This document shows, piece after piece, positions 27,180-37,168 of a stretch of 64,000 nt of DNA (position 1 is its first letter; the number at the start of each line of letters is the position of its first letter). Made by a program: the position numbers and the translations under genes. This stretch comes from UBA961 sp014191195 (lineage in GTDB: Bacteria > Bacteroidota > Ignavibacteria > Kapaibacteriales > UBA961): contig OZ123195.1 in NCBI GenBank assembly GCA_964204605.1, positions 1,860,001 to 1,924,000 of the forward strand. The letters run 5' to 3'. The notes beneath the pieces are model-generated. The model did not search any database and was not told the origin of the DNA. It saw only the letters and a program-made list of their open reading frames with translations.

Positions 27180-28346
27180 TTATGCAGTTGGCCTTTCCCA
27201 CACTGCAGATTGCTTTTTATGTATTGTATGAAGCCAAGCCATTATCAAACTGATATGTAATCGTATAAAAATATAAGCACTATGGAATGGTTTAAATGAA
27301 AGGCCTATATTCCATGCTAATGCACCTATAAATACTAATGTCCATATACTAGCAGAACATAAACCAATCGTTGAAGATTTTACTACACTTATACTTGTTA
27401 GAATCAAAATTATGATACTAAAGAATGGCAAACACCATCGAAGCATTTTTCTTGACCACAAAAAAAATGAAATCAATCCATATGTAGGTGATAATAATCT
27501 TTTATAAAACAATAGTGATGCAATTCCACATGCAGCAAAACGCTGAGCTTGTATAAATTCCATCCCTTCGATAGATTTTCTTACTTCATACACTGATGCT
27601 TTTGTTTCTACAACTACTCTTTTTTTATCTGCTAATATTGATAATAATGGAGTATAATCATCGCATACCGAATCATTAGGCAAAGGTTTTCTATATCTTC
27701 TACGTAATGCATAAAAATGGCCAAGACTTGTAACCGTAGAAGCTAATTGAGATTCCCTAAGTCTTGTAAAGTATTCTAAAGATCTATATGCTGATTGTTC
27801 TTTTTCTAAAGTCTCATGTTCATACACATGACCATTAAACTCTATAGAATTTCCAAGTACAGCTCCTATTTCAGGATCTATAAATCTTGCACACATAGCA
27901 TGCAATGCATTGGGAACGATTCTACAATCTGCATCTATATGGACAATAATCTCCGATTGAGAATGTGCAATCAGAAATTCATTTATGCGATTTTTTCCTC
28001 TTCTTGTTATATCATACACACATAAAGAAGGATATTTTTTTTGTAATTCATAAAGTAATTCTACCGTTCCATCATTAGAACCATCACTTCCAACATGTAC
28101 TTGTATCTTTGGATACTCTTGATTATAAATTGTTTCTATTGTTTCTTCTAAGGTATCTACTTCATTATATGCTGCTATGAGTACTGATATCTCTGGTAAT
28201 TGATCAGTTGAAATGTCTGAAATTGACGATTGAAAAAGCTTGTTTTTACGGATTCTAACAAGTAATTCTAATATCAGTGGATAGATAATAAAAGGATAGA
28301 GAATTAATAGATAGCAAAACAATATGAAGTAATCTTCTATGAACAT
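27180..28346 (-). CDS. Membrane glycosyltransferase family 2
   Basis: 388 residues. One N-terminal membrane helix, a GT-A domain with PEISVLIAAYNEVDTLEETI, GSDGSNDGT and the HIDADCRI metal site, a CDDYTPLLSIL block and QAQRFAACGIASLL resembling the QxxRW acceptor motif. Three C-terminal membrane helices follow. This layout is that of processive or semi-processive synthases (NodC/HasA-like), so the enzyme may build or extrude polymer; the sugar used cannot be told from sequence. Confidence 0.85.
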   Translation of the reverse strand: MFIEDYFILFCYLLILYPFIIYPLILELLVRIRKNKLFQSSISDISTDQLPEISVLIAAYNEVDTLEETIETIYNQEYPKIQVHVGSDGSNDGTVELLYELQKKYPSLCVYDITRRGKNRINEFLIAHSQSEIIVHIDADCRIVPNALHAMCARFIDPEIGAVLGNSIEFNGHVYEHETLEKEQSAYRSLEYFTRLRESQLASTVTSLGHFYALRRRYRKPLPNDSVCDDYTPLLSILADKKRVVVETKASVYEVRKSIEGMEFIQAQRFAACGIASLLFYKRLLSPTYGLISFFLWSRKMLRWCLPFFSIIILILTSISVVKSSTIGLCSASIWTLVFIGALAWNIGLSFKPFHSAYIFIRLHISLIMAWLHTIHKKQSAVWERPTA

Positions 28347-28355
28347 AATATTTTA

Positions 28356-30068
28356 TCAGAAATCTTCAAATCGTAATGATACTTGTGCTATATGCACGCT
28401 TTCTTTTCCTGTTTTTCTAAACTGATATGTTGCTTGAACATTAAATCCTCTTATTATTTCATAGCCTACAGACATCTGAGCTTTAAATGTTTCAAGTACA
28501 ATTCCTGCTAGAAAAGGAGCATCCATGGAATCATTTGGTCTTTTGCAGTATAATGCATCTCCACCATGATTAACAAGTAATGTATCTTTTCCATTGATTG
28601 TTTCTACTTGATTTGTACCATGCCTGCGATAAGAAATCAAGAATTGAATTGGATAACGATTGCCATACCACAATGATCCAAAAAGGGCAAGTTCATCACT
28701 ATTTGGAGCTAAAGATCCAGTTATAATTTGTCCATCACTTGTCATTGAATTTTGTACATTAAAATGCGAGTATGTATACGGATACACTTTGGCATATTCG
28801 GCGCCTATATTCCACGATGGGAATGCATATAATGCACCTAAAGAATATGCTGCTTTATTTCCCCAATAATCTGTTCCAATTTTAGAAAAAATTAAATCAT
28901 CTAATAAATAAGATCCTTTTATCGATAGTCCTTTTACAGGCCTAATAGTAAAATCAAATCCCATTGCACTATTATCTCTGTCTCTTAAAGAATGTTCTAC
29001 GGATTTTAAAAAACTTAATGGATTTAGATATCCAAGATCTAAGCTTCTATTTTGATAAATAACGCTTTCCCATAATGCTATTTCGCCCCATTTTGGACGA
29101 AATGCTGCCCTATGCATAACCAATGTTTTTGATGGGAGATATTTATCAGAACCAGCTATTATTCCCATATTTGGGAATATTGGTTGTCCATTTGTATCGA
29201 TTGCCAATGACATCAAAGAAGCATATGTAAATCTATATTCAAATTGCTTAAAACGTGCTCCAGCAAAAACAGCATCTAGTGGCGGCGCATTTTGTCCTAA
29301 AAATTGATGATGTCTAAATCCAGCGCCTAATAATCTAGATTCACGGCCGATTCCGATATAAAACCAATCATAATCATATCGTATATGTGATTCCGTGAAA
29401 TCAAAATCACTATTCAATACAGCAAATTTGATATTTTGTTTTAATCGTATATCCTCTAAAGCAAGTGTTCTATCTCCGCTAATTAAAGATCCATTTGTCA
29501 CTTGCATAAAATAACCAAATCGATTGCTTAATGTTCCATGTACTCTTATTCCTGCTTGAACAGAAAACATCGAACTAGATTGTGTATCTAATGATCTAAA
29601 TCCAAGATCTGCTGATGCAAGCGGAACAGCATATACATTCACATTTTTTTCGTCTTGAAAATAAAAGCCTTTTTCATTTTCAGAAAACAATCCAGAGCTA
29701 AAAAATGACAAAGTATCTTTTCGGGGCACATCGCTAGAAAATACAGATGAATTAACTCTTAATTCTGGACAAATCTCTTGCTCATATAATTCTAATGTCT
29801 GTTTTTCGGATACAGTTAATTGTGGAGTAGCACTACAAATCGATCTTAGCGCTTCGGCTACTTCACCCCTTTGTAATGGCAAAGATGACAAGGAAAAATG
29901 TTCTAAAAGTCCTTTTGCTTCGCAATGTTGCAGGAACATATACACAGGATGAGAAATTGGCAGATGTTCAACTTGAGCTTTTACATTATTGGGATTGATA
30001 CATATACCAATGCTTATTATTACTGCCATAATAATACATTGTTTTAAAACTTGTTGAATTAAATTCAC
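28356..30068 (-). CDS. Outer-membrane beta-barrel, capsule-assembly Wzi-like
   Basis: 570 residues, starting with GTG. The signal peptide ends near VKAQ. An N-terminal helical part (HPVYMFLQHCEAKGLLEHFS) and a long region of alternating amphipathic strands with FDFTESHIRYDYDWFYIGIG, LLGAGFRHH and the terminal strand HIAQVSLRFEDF match the Wzi-type capsule barrel family in layout. Wzi holds capsule at the cell surface in E. coli; the position between the SLBB exporter and glycosyltransferases supports a polysaccharide role. The assignment rests on overall pattern, not on a signature motif. Confidence 0.7.
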   Translation of the reverse strand: MNLIQQVLKQCIIMAVIISIGICINPNNVKAQVEHLPISHPVYMFLQHCEAKGLLEHFSLSSLPLQRGEVAEALRSICSATPQLTVSEKQTLELYEQEICPELRVNSSVFSSDVPRKDTLSFFSSGLFSENEKGFYFQDEKNVNVYAVPLASADLGFRSLDTQSSSMFSVQAGIRVHGTLSNRFGYFMQVTNGSLISGDRTLALEDIRLKQNIKFAVLNSDFDFTESHIRYDYDWFYIGIGRESRLLGAGFRHHQFLGQNAPPLDAVFAGARFKQFEYRFTYASLMSLAIDTNGQPIFPNMGIIAGSDKYLPSKTLVMHRAAFRPKWGEIALWESVIYQNRSLDLGYLNPLSFLKSVEHSLRDRDNSAMGFDFTIRPVKGLSIKGSYLLDDLIFSKIGTDYWGNKAAYSLGALYAFPSWNIGAEYAKVYPYTYSHFNVQNSMTSDGQIITGSLAPNSDELALFGSLWYGNRYPIQFLISYRRHGTNQVETINGKDTLLVNHGGDALYCKRPNDSMDAPFLAGIVLETFKAQMSVGYEIIRGFNVQATYQFRKTGKESVHIAQVSLRFEDF

Positions 30069-30082
30069 TTTATTGTATTTCC

Positions 30083-31849
30083 TTATCGTATAAATGCATA
30101 GTAAACAACATTTAATGTTGCAACTAAACCACCAATTATAGTAATAAGAAAGCTATAATATTGATATTCATATCCTGGGGGCCTTTGAGAAGGTGGCGCG
30201 CAATATATCTCGTCACCAGATTCGACAAATACGTCTTTTTTATCACCTTCCACCCATATTTTAGAGCGACCTTTGATAATTCTTGTTAGATCTTCATCGG
30301 CACCTGCAGCATATCCACCCGCTTGTTGGATATACCAATCCATTGTTTTTCCAGCAACAAATGTTACATAGCCTGGATTATTAACTTGTCCATAAACATA
30401 TACTCTTTGTGGATTCTCTGGCATAACAATGATATCACCATCTTCAATTAAAACATTATCTTTTTCTGAACCAGAAAATGCTTTTGTGAAATCGCATGCT
30501 ACAGATGGTTTTCTGTACATAGAATGCATTAAATATCGCATTGTATCTTCAGCTTTTAGATCTGTAAATTGCATTCCCATCATTGCGCGAAATCTTGGTT
30601 CATTTGATGCTGGTTCTTGGTTTTCGCGTCTAACAATATAAGCCAAAGGTAAATATGCCTTATCTGTAAATCCACCTGCTTGCTCTACGATATCTTTTAA
30701 TGTTGTTATTCCTGGTTTGATTGTATAGGCTCCCGGATTTTGTATTGCGCCTGTTAACTCTGCCACACCTGTTTTAAATCCTGTTGCCGAGATATTTTTA
30801 GACCTCACAACTATTACAGCACCGGGCAAAATATCTATATCTTCAGATAAAGTACCATCAGATTGAACATTAATCTTGGTTTGCTGTCCACCCTGATCAA
30901 GATATACTTCATTCACATTGGCATCTTCGGAAAATCCATATCCAAGTTTTAACAACATAGAAGCTTTATCACCTTGTTTATAAGCAATTGTGATTGGCCT
31001 TCTTACAGCACCAGCTATTGCAATAGTAGCATGTCCTGGTTTTTCGAATGGCACATATATTTGATCTCCTTCTCTAAGTGTTGGGTCAAAATTATATTGC
31101 ATATCTGTTATCGATTGTTCTAAATCAGCATTATTAGCACTTCCATCTGCATGTAAAATGGTGATATTTCTTGCTACATAGGATGGTAGATCTTCTCCAG
31201 CGGACATAGACCCAGCTTTTAATACTGATTTTTGGGCTTCTATTGCATTAAGTTCTTTAGATTGATCTATTTGTGCTGATGTTCCACCCATTGTATTTTG
31301 AATAGCCGATTTTGGTGGTTGATTGGCCAATCGTATAATTGTTGATACTCGCATTGAGGCAGGAACTGTATATGTTCCTGGAAATCTCATATTCCCCTTG
31401 ATGCTAACATATAATGATCTACTTTTCCTTAACATGACTGTTATTGTAGCTTGGGGATTTCTATTTTTCATTACTTTGATAATTGTATCTTTTGCTTGAG
31501 ACAATGTTTTGCCTAATAAAGATACCTCACCAATTCTAGGGATTAATACAGAGTTTTCTGGGGTAATTGATATATATTGTTCGGTTGCATTTCCCGAAAG
31601 TATTTGAATTGATAATACATCTCCGGGGCCAACTCTATAAGATATTGGATCTACGATATTATCAGAAGGTAATAATTCTGTTCTTAATAATTCCGAACCA
31701 GAAGGAGCATTTTGCTGCATAAGCTTAGTCATATCAAAATCACTTGAAGATCCCATTACTTGTGATTCTGCCGTATATCCAATACATAATAATAGTATAA
31801 GGTTTAGTATACTTTTTTTGATTAAATGTTCTGTTAATCGAGTAATCAT
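30083..31849 (-). CDS. SLBB-domain polysaccharide export protein (Wza-type)
   Basis: 588 residues. After the signal peptide comes the polysaccharide-export domain with YRVGPGDVLSIQIL (about residues 72-85), then several SLBB repeats, each with a pattern like NPGAYTIKPGITTLKDIVEQ and NPGYVTFVAGKTMDWYIQQA. A C-terminal hydrophobic helix (SFLITIIGGLVATLNVVYYA) could anchor it or form the outer-membrane helical pore. It starts 4 bases inside the end of wecB, so translation is coupled. Confidence 0.9.
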   Translation of the reverse strand: MITRLTEHLIKKSILNLILLLCIGYTAESQVMGSSSDFDMTKLMQQNAPSGSELLRTELLPSDNIVDPISYRVGPGDVLSIQILSGNATEQYISITPENSVLIPRIGEVSLLGKTLSQAKDTIIKVMKNRNPQATITVMLRKSRSLYVSIKGNMRFPGTYTVPASMRVSTIIRLANQPPKSAIQNTMGGTSAQIDQSKELNAIEAQKSVLKAGSMSAGEDLPSYVARNITILHADGSANNADLEQSITDMQYNFDPTLREGDQIYVPFEKPGHATIAIAGAVRRPITIAYKQGDKASMLLKLGYGFSEDANVNEVYLDQGGQQTKINVQSDGTLSEDIDILPGAVIVVRSKNISATGFKTGVAELTGAIQNPGAYTIKPGITTLKDIVEQAGGFTDKAYLPLAYIVRRENQEPASNEPRFRAMMGMQFTDLKAEDTMRYLMHSMYRKPSVACDFTKAFSGSEKDNVLIEDGDIIVMPENPQRVYVYGQVNNPGYVTFVAGKTMDWYIQQAGGYAAGADEDLTRIIKGRSKIWVEGDKKDVFVESGDEIYCAPPSQRPPGYEYQYYSFLITIIGGLVATLNVVYYAFIR

Positions 31850-32955
31850 TGTTTATACAGGGAGTGTGATACAATTATCGATGCTATTCTTTCAGCTGCT
31901 TTTCCATCCCATAATGGGGGTATTTGTCCAATTTTTCTTGGCTCATTCATCATCTTATGAAGTGCTTTATGAATAGACTCTGGAGATGGATCTATAAGAA
32001 TATTTGTTCCTAAAGATACTGTACTTGGTCTTTCTGTGGTTGTTCTGGCTGTTATACATGGGATGCCAAGAACAGTTGTTTCCTCTTGAATGCCACCTGA
32101 GTCTGTAAGAACAAAGTCTGCATTGTTCATTAATGCTACAAAATTAATATATCCTTGCGGTGATATTAAGTGCAAAGCAGGATGTGTTGTCAAAATATGC
32201 ATTAAGCCATATTCTTCTAATTTTTGTTTGGTTCTAGGATGCACCGGAAACACTATTGCTTTTTGATTAGATAATTCTGCAAGTATGTTCATTAATGCTG
32301 ATAATTGTTCTGGTTCATCTACATTGCTGGGACGATGCATGGTTACCAATACATATTCTTTTTTCTGAATGCCAATTTCTTGTAAAATCGTTGAATTATG
32401 TACCATTGGCATTGCATAATGCAAAGAATCTATCATTGTATTTCCAACAAAGAATACTTTATCCTTTTCACAGCCTTGTTCAAGTAGTGTATTAGTGCCA
32501 CTTTCTTCTGTTGTAAACCAATAATCACAAATTGAATCTGTGGCTATTCGATTAATTTCTTCGGGCATTTTTCTATCATAGCTTCTTAATCCTGCTTCTA
32601 CATGTGCTGTTGGAATTCCTAATTTTACAGCAGTTAAAGCGCATGCTATTGTAGAATTTACATCTCCAACTACAATTACCAAATCTGGTTGCAAGTGTAA
32701 GCATGTTTTTTCGAATTCTACCATTATTCTGGCTGTTTGTTCAGCATGTGTTCCACCGCCTATGCCAAGGAATACAGTTGGTGCTGGCATTGCTAAATCT
32801 GTAAAAAATGCATCACTCATAGCTGCATCATAATGCTGGCCAGTATGCACAATACAATGCTCGAATTCTGGAGAATATTGCTGAAAAGCTCGGTGTATCG
32901 GAGCTACTTTCATAAAATTGGGTCGGGCACCCACAACAGATAGTATTCTTTTCAT
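31846..32955 (-). CDS. wecB: UDP-N-acetylglucosamine 2-epimerase (non-hydrolysing)
   Basis: 369 residues from MKRILSVVGARPNFMKVAPI at 32955; a start nine codons upstream is unlikely. It interconverts UDP-GlcNAc and UDP-ManNAc. Diagnostic motifs: HTGQHYD, VVGDVNSTIACA, HVEAGLRSYDRKMPEEINR, TMHRPSNVD and LTDSGGIQEET. With the neighbouring dehydrogenase it gives a path to UDP-ManNAcA. Confidence 0.95.
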   Translation of the reverse strand: MKRILSVVGARPNFMKVAPIHRAFQQYSPEFEHCIVHTGQHYDAAMSDAFFTDLAMPAPTVFLGIGGGTHAEQTARIMVEFEKTCLHLQPDLVIVVGDVNSTIACALTAVKLGIPTAHVEAGLRSYDRKMPEEINRIATDSICDYWFTTEESGTNTLLEQGCEKDKVFFVGNTMIDSLHYAMPMVHNSTILQEIGIQKKEYVLVTMHRPSNVDEPEQLSALMNILAELSNQKAIVFPVHPRTKQKLEEYGLMHILTTHPALHLISPQGYINFVALMNNADFVLTDSGGIQEETTVLGIPCITARTTTERPSTVSLGTNILIDPSPESIHKALHKMMNEPRKIGQIPPLWDGKAAERIASIIVSHSLYKQ

Positions 32956-32965
32956 GTATATTCTC

Positions 32966-34327
32966 TTAAGATCCGCTGCCAAGAAGCACTACATTCTTTT
33001 TTGTTCCTTTTACCTTTTTACATGCATTTCTGGTGTCTATCACTACTTTGCTATGTTTAACTATCATATCATAATCATAACAAGAATGATCTGTAGTTAT
33101 CACCACTATATCATAATTCTTCAATGTTTCTGCAGTAAGTGATTTTTCGGATTTTAATACTTTATTATGAACTTGAACAGTTGGTATATATGGATCAAAA
33201 TACTTAACATTTTTGATTCCATCTTGTATCATTAATTCTGCAACTTTTAATGCTGGAGAATGCCTTAAATCATCGACATCTCTTTTAAATGCCATTCCAA
33301 GTAATAATACTTTTGCTGTAGATAATGTAATTGGTTGGCGTGCTACTTCACGTTCTATCATGCTGCGAACATAAAATGGCATAGATTCATTTACTTCTGC
33401 AGCCAGAGTAATGAAATTTGTCTCAAAATCGTATTCTCTTGCCATCCAAGAAAGATAATATGGATCAATCAATATGCAATGTCCACCAATACCTGGCCCA
33501 GGGAAAAATGGCATAAAACCAAATGGTTTAGTTCCTGCTGCTTCTACAACTTCCCAAATATTAACTCCAATTCTATCGCAAAGCTGGGCTAATTCATTCA
33601 CTAAAGCAATATTAACACTACGGAAAATGTTCTCTAATAGTTTTTCCATTTCAGCTACATTTGGAGATGAAACTGGTATTACTTTACTAACGATTAATCC
33701 ATGGGCTGCACATGCCAAAGTGGTACACCATTTTGTGACACCACCTGCAACAATTGGCGTATTTCCTGTATGCCATGTTGTATTGCCTGGATCTATTCTT
33801 TCTGGAGAAAATGCCAAGAAAAAATCCTTACCAATGATTAATCCCTTTTTTTCTAATATTGGCTGTACATATTTGGTTGTTGTACCTGGAAATGTTGTAC
33901 TTTTTAATATGATTAGTTGTCCCAAGCGTAATGAATCCGCTACTGCTTCTGTAGATTGAATGATATATGATATATCGGGATCTTTATTTGGTGTAAATGG
34001 CGTAGGAACACATATATATATCACATCGCATTCCGCCAATCGACTAAATTCTGTAGTAGTTTGTAAATATTTTTCTGCTACCACAGAAGCTACTAATGTG
34101 GAATCTATATCCATGATATAATTTCCACCAGATTGAAGTATATCAATTTTCTTATTATCTATATCAAAGCCAATTGTAGAAATTCCCAATTTTGCATACT
34201 CTACAGCTATTGGCAATCCTACATAGCCAAGGCCAATAACTCCAACTGTTATAGTATGATTATTGATTGATTCTAGAAATTGTTCAGTAGAAAATTTCTG
34301 CGATTGTTTTTTTATATTCTTCGCCAT
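32966..34327 (-). CDS. UDP-N-acetyl-hexosamine/mannosamine 6-dehydrogenase family
   Basis: 453 residues from the ATG at 34327 (MAKNIKKQ); a TTG three codons earlier is weaker. NAD-binding VIGLGYVGLPIAVEYAKLGI, CVPTPFTPNKDPDISYI, KSTTFPGTT, the FSPERIDPGN loop and the catalytic cysteine in GPGIGGHCILIDPYYLSW identify the UDP-glucose/UDP-ManNAc dehydrogenase superfamily. Adjacent wecB favours UDP-ManNAc to UDP-ManNAcA (WecC-like), but a WbpA-like use of UDP-GlcNAc is equally possible. Confidence 0.9.
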   Translation of the reverse strand: MAKNIKKQSQKFSTEQFLESINNHTITVGVIGLGYVGLPIAVEYAKLGISTIGFDIDNKKIDILQSGGNYIMDIDSTLVASVVAEKYLQTTTEFSRLAECDVIYICVPTPFTPNKDPDISYIIQSTEAVADSLRLGQLIILKSTTFPGTTTKYVQPILEKKGLIIGKDFFLAFSPERIDPGNTTWHTGNTPIVAGGVTKWCTTLACAAHGLIVSKVIPVSSPNVAEMEKLLENIFRSVNIALVNELAQLCDRIGVNIWEVVEAAGTKPFGFMPFFPGPGIGGHCILIDPYYLSWMAREYDFETNFITLAAEVNESMPFYVRSMIEREVARQPITLSTAKVLLLGMAFKRDVDDLRHSPALKVAELMIQDGIKNVKYFDPYIPTVQVHNKVLKSEKSLTAETLKNYDIVVITTDHSCYDYDMIVKHSKVVIDTRNACKKVKGTKKNVVLLGSGS

Positions 34328-34363
34328 AATATCCAAAGATGTATGTTCTAAGTGTTAATTTCT

Positions 34364-35398
34364 TTATTGCTGATACTGCTTTTTATAATATTCTAGATAT
34401 TCTCCATTTACTATATGGGAACACCATTCCGGATGTGATATATACCATTCTACCGTTTGCTTTAGCCCATCCTTAAATGTAATAGTTGGCTTCCAACCTA
34501 ATTCTCTTAGTGCTTTCGATGCATCTATTGCATATCGTTGGTCATGCCCAGGACGATCCTTAATATAGGAAATCAATGATTCTGGTTTATTAAGCAGATT
34601 TAATACCAATTTTACGACATCAATATTTGCATATTCACTATTACCGCCAAAATTATACACTTCACCAGATTTTCCATATTGATATGCCATCCATACGCCT
34701 TTGCAATGATCTAATACATGAATCCAATCTCTTATTTGTAAACCATTACCATAAACAGGTAATTGTTTATCTGATTGTGCATGTAAAATCATTAAAGGTA
34801 TTAGCTTTTCTAGGAATTGCATTGGACCATAATTATTAGAACATCGGGTAATTACCGTATGCATTCCATATGTATGATGAAATGCCCTAACAAAACAATC
34901 TGCTGAGGCTTTTGCTGCAGAATATGGAGAATTTGGAGATAATGGTGTGTCTTCTGTAAACTTATCTTCTGGATTACTACTCAATGAACCATATACTTCA
35001 TCAGTTGAAACTTGTACGAATTTTTGTAATCCATAATTTTTTGCAACTGTTAATAAAGATAATGTTCCATTAATATTTGTATCGATAAATGGCTTTGCAT
35101 CTGCTATAGATCTATCTACATGTGACTCCGCAGCAAAATTAATTATTCCCTCTATCGCATAGTCTGTACATAACTTGCTAATCAAATCCTTATCTTCTAT
35201 AGAGCCATGTACAAAAATATGATGCGGATTATCTTGAATGTCTTGAAGATTTTCAAGATTTCCAGCATATGTTAATGCATCCAGATTAATTATTCTTAGC
35301 GAATCAGGATATTCATTTAGCAAATAATGAATAAAATTACTGCCTATAAATCCTGCTCCGCCAGTAATTAGAATCGTTCTTTTTATTGTTTCAGACAT
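34364..35398 (-). CDS. rfbB: dTDP-glucose 4,6-dehydratase
   Basis: 344 residues. Converts dTDP-glucose to dTDP-4-keto-6-deoxyglucose. Rossmann motif TGGAGFIGSNFIHYLLNEYP, the STDEVYGSL block, catalytic tyrosine and lysine in SPYSAAKASAD and the RCSNNYGPMQFLEKLIPLMI block are all present. First gene of the exopolysaccharide operon. The partner genes rfbA, rfbC and rfbD are not in the window. Confidence 0.95.
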   Translation of the reverse strand: MSETIKRTILITGGAGFIGSNFIHYLLNEYPDSLRIINLDALTYAGNLENLQDIQDNPHHIFVHGSIEDKDLISKLCTDYAIEGIINFAAESHVDRSIADAKPFIDTNINGTLSLLTVAKNYGLQKFVQVSTDEVYGSLSSNPEDKFTEDTPLSPNSPYSAAKASADCFVRAFHHTYGMHTVITRCSNNYGPMQFLEKLIPLMILHAQSDKQLPVYGNGLQIRDWIHVLDHCKGVWMAYQYGKSGEVYNFGGNSEYANIDVVKLVLNLLNKPESLISYIKDRPGHDQRYAIDASKALRELGWKPTITFKDGLKQTVEWYISHPEWCSHIVNGEYLEYYKKQYQQ

Positions 35399-35427
35399 CT
35401 GGTCTTACTATTTTGATTTATAATGGT

Positions 35428-35458
35428 CAAAAATACGCAATGAAGACGCCGTGACAAA
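35428..35458 (-). promoter_or_regulatory. Consensus Bacteroidota promoter of the exopolysaccharide operon
   Basis: On the minus strand TTTG (35455-35458), exactly 19 bases, then TATTTTTG (35428-35435). The match to TTTG-N19-TAnnTTTG is exact. It lies 30 bases upstream of the rfbB start, so the whole operon to 24908 could be read from it. No matching promoter was found for crtI in the remaining part of this 201-base gap. Confidence 0.75.
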
Positions 35459-35599
35459 ACAAGTGTCTGTTTTTACTCCTAAATTGCATATTATTAAAAT
35501 CTGTTAGACGCATTCAAATGGAACTTAGCGTACTGTTTTAAGCGTTTTTTATTGTTTAGTGTATTGTGTATTCTTCCTTAATTTTTATATTCTTTTACC

Positions 35600-37072
35600 A
35601 TGAAAGTTCTAGTTGTCGGAAGTGGATTTGGTGGATTAAGTGCTGCTATCAGACTTCAAGCCAATGGATATGATGTAACCATAATTGATAAATTAGATAA
35701 ACCAGGTGGAAGAGCCTATACATATAAAAGAGATGGTTTTTCTTTTGATGCGGGGCCTACTATTATTACCGCACCTTGGTTAATCCATGAATTGTTTGAA
35801 ATTGCTGGTAAAAAAACGTCTGACTATGTAAATCTTGTCCCTATAGACCCATTTTATAATGTCCGTTTTGAAGATGGTTCTGTTTTTAATTATAATGGCA
35901 ATAAAGAGCATATTCTTAGACAAATAAAAGAATTCAATCCTCCCGATGTAGATGGTTATCATAGATTTATAAAATTTGCTGAAAAGATCTTTAAAACTGG
36001 TTTTGATTTAATCGATAAGCCTTTTACTGATTTATCTTCTATGCTTAAAGTATTACCCGATCTGATTGCTCTGCAATCTCATAGATCTGTTGCTGGCCTT
36101 GTAAATACATATATCAAAGATGATAGACTAAGACAAGTCTTTAGCTTTCATCCTCTTCTTGTTGGTGGTAATCCTTTTCAGACTACTTCTATTTATGCCC
36201 TTATTCATATCTTAGAACAACGCTGGGGTGTATGGTTTGCCATGGGTGGTACGGGTGCATTAGTAGATGGTTTAGCAAAACTTTTTACTGATTTAGGTGG
36301 TTCTTTTATGTTTAATTCTGAAGTTTCAGAAATCTGTATTGACAATAATACTGGCAAAGCTACTGGTGTAAAAACTGTTTCTGGACACACATATAATGCA
36401 GATATCATTATTAGTAATGCAGATTTAGCAAATACATATAAGCATCTTATTCCATCAAAATTCAGAAAAAAGAATACTGATAAAAGAATTGATAATCTGC
36501 AATATTCAATGAGCCTTTTTGTTTTATACTTTGGTACAAATAAAAAGTATGATTCTATTGCCCATCATGAAATTCTTATGGGCCCAAGATATAAGGATTT
36601 AGTAACAGATATTTTTAAGAATAAAGTATTATCTGATGATTTTTCATTGTATTTACATAGGCCCTCAGCTACAGACCCTTCTCTAGCACCAGAAAATTGT
36701 GATTGCTGGTATGTTTTATCTCCAGTTCCGCATTTAGGTGGTAATATTGATTGGAATATTGAAGGACCTAAATACAGAGATAAGATTGTTTCTTATTTAG
36801 AAGAACACTATATGCCAGATTTATCAAAGCATATTGTAAGTGAGCATTATGTAACTCCACTACATTTTAGAGACACATTAAATAGTCATCTTGGTAGTGC
36901 TTTTTCAGTAGAACCAATATTAACACAATCTGCATGGTTTCGTCCACACAATATCAGTGAAGACATTCCTAATCTTTATTTTGCAGGTGCTGGAACTCAT
37001 CCTGGTGCAGGCTTACCTGGGGTTATGAGTTCTGGTAAAATTGTTGCAAATATGATTTTAGAGAAAAACTAA
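35600..37072 (+). CDS. crtI: Phytoene desaturase
   Basis: 490 residues, FAD-dependent carotenoid desaturase. Dinucleotide-binding VVGSGFGGLSAAIRL with DKPGGRAYTYKRDGFSFDAG at the N-terminus; FSFHPLLVGGNPF, WGVWFAMGGTGALVDGLAKL and SLFVLYFG in the centre; and the C-terminal signature LTQSAWFRPHN with AGAGTHPGAGLPGVMSSGK. The match to the proteobacterial CrtI type is strong throughout. It stands alone; no crtB or other pigment gene is adjacent, and it ends at a shared terminator. Confidence 0.93.
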   Translation: MKVLVVGSGFGGLSAAIRLQANGYDVTIIDKLDKPGGRAYTYKRDGFSFDAGPTIITAPWLIHELFEIAGKKTSDYVNLVPIDPFYNVRFEDGSVFNYNGNKEHILRQIKEFNPPDVDGYHRFIKFAEKIFKTGFDLIDKPFTDLSSMLKVLPDLIALQSHRSVAGLVNTYIKDDRLRQVFSFHPLLVGGNPFQTTSIYALIHILEQRWGVWFAMGGTGALVDGLAKLFTDLGGSFMFNSEVSEICIDNNTGKATGVKTVSGHTYNADIIISNADLANTYKHLIPSKFRKKNTDKRIDNLQYSMSLFVLYFGTNKKYDSIAHHEILMGPRYKDLVTDIFKNKVLSDDFSLYLHRPSATDPSLAPENCDCWYVLSPVPHLGGNIDWNIEGPKYRDKIVSYLEEHYMPDLSKHIVSEHYVTPLHFRDTLNSHLGSAFSVEPILTQSAWFRPHNISEDIPNLYFAGAGTHPGAGLPGVMSSGKIVANMILEKN

Positions 37073-37116
37073 AAAACTCTTTACTTTGTCGAACTTTATC
37101 ATTGTCCTTATATAAT

Positions 37117-37147
37117 AAAAGCCCTTCCGAAATTCGGAAGGGCTTTT
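37117..37147. terminator. Bidirectional terminator between crtI and the giant surface protein
   Basis: Perfect 15-base arms, AAAAGCCCTTCCGAA at 37117-37131 and its complement at 37133-37147, with T runs on both strands. It serves the convergent genes on either side. Confidence 0.92.
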
Positions 37148-37168
37148 ATTTTACCTATATACTAGCTT

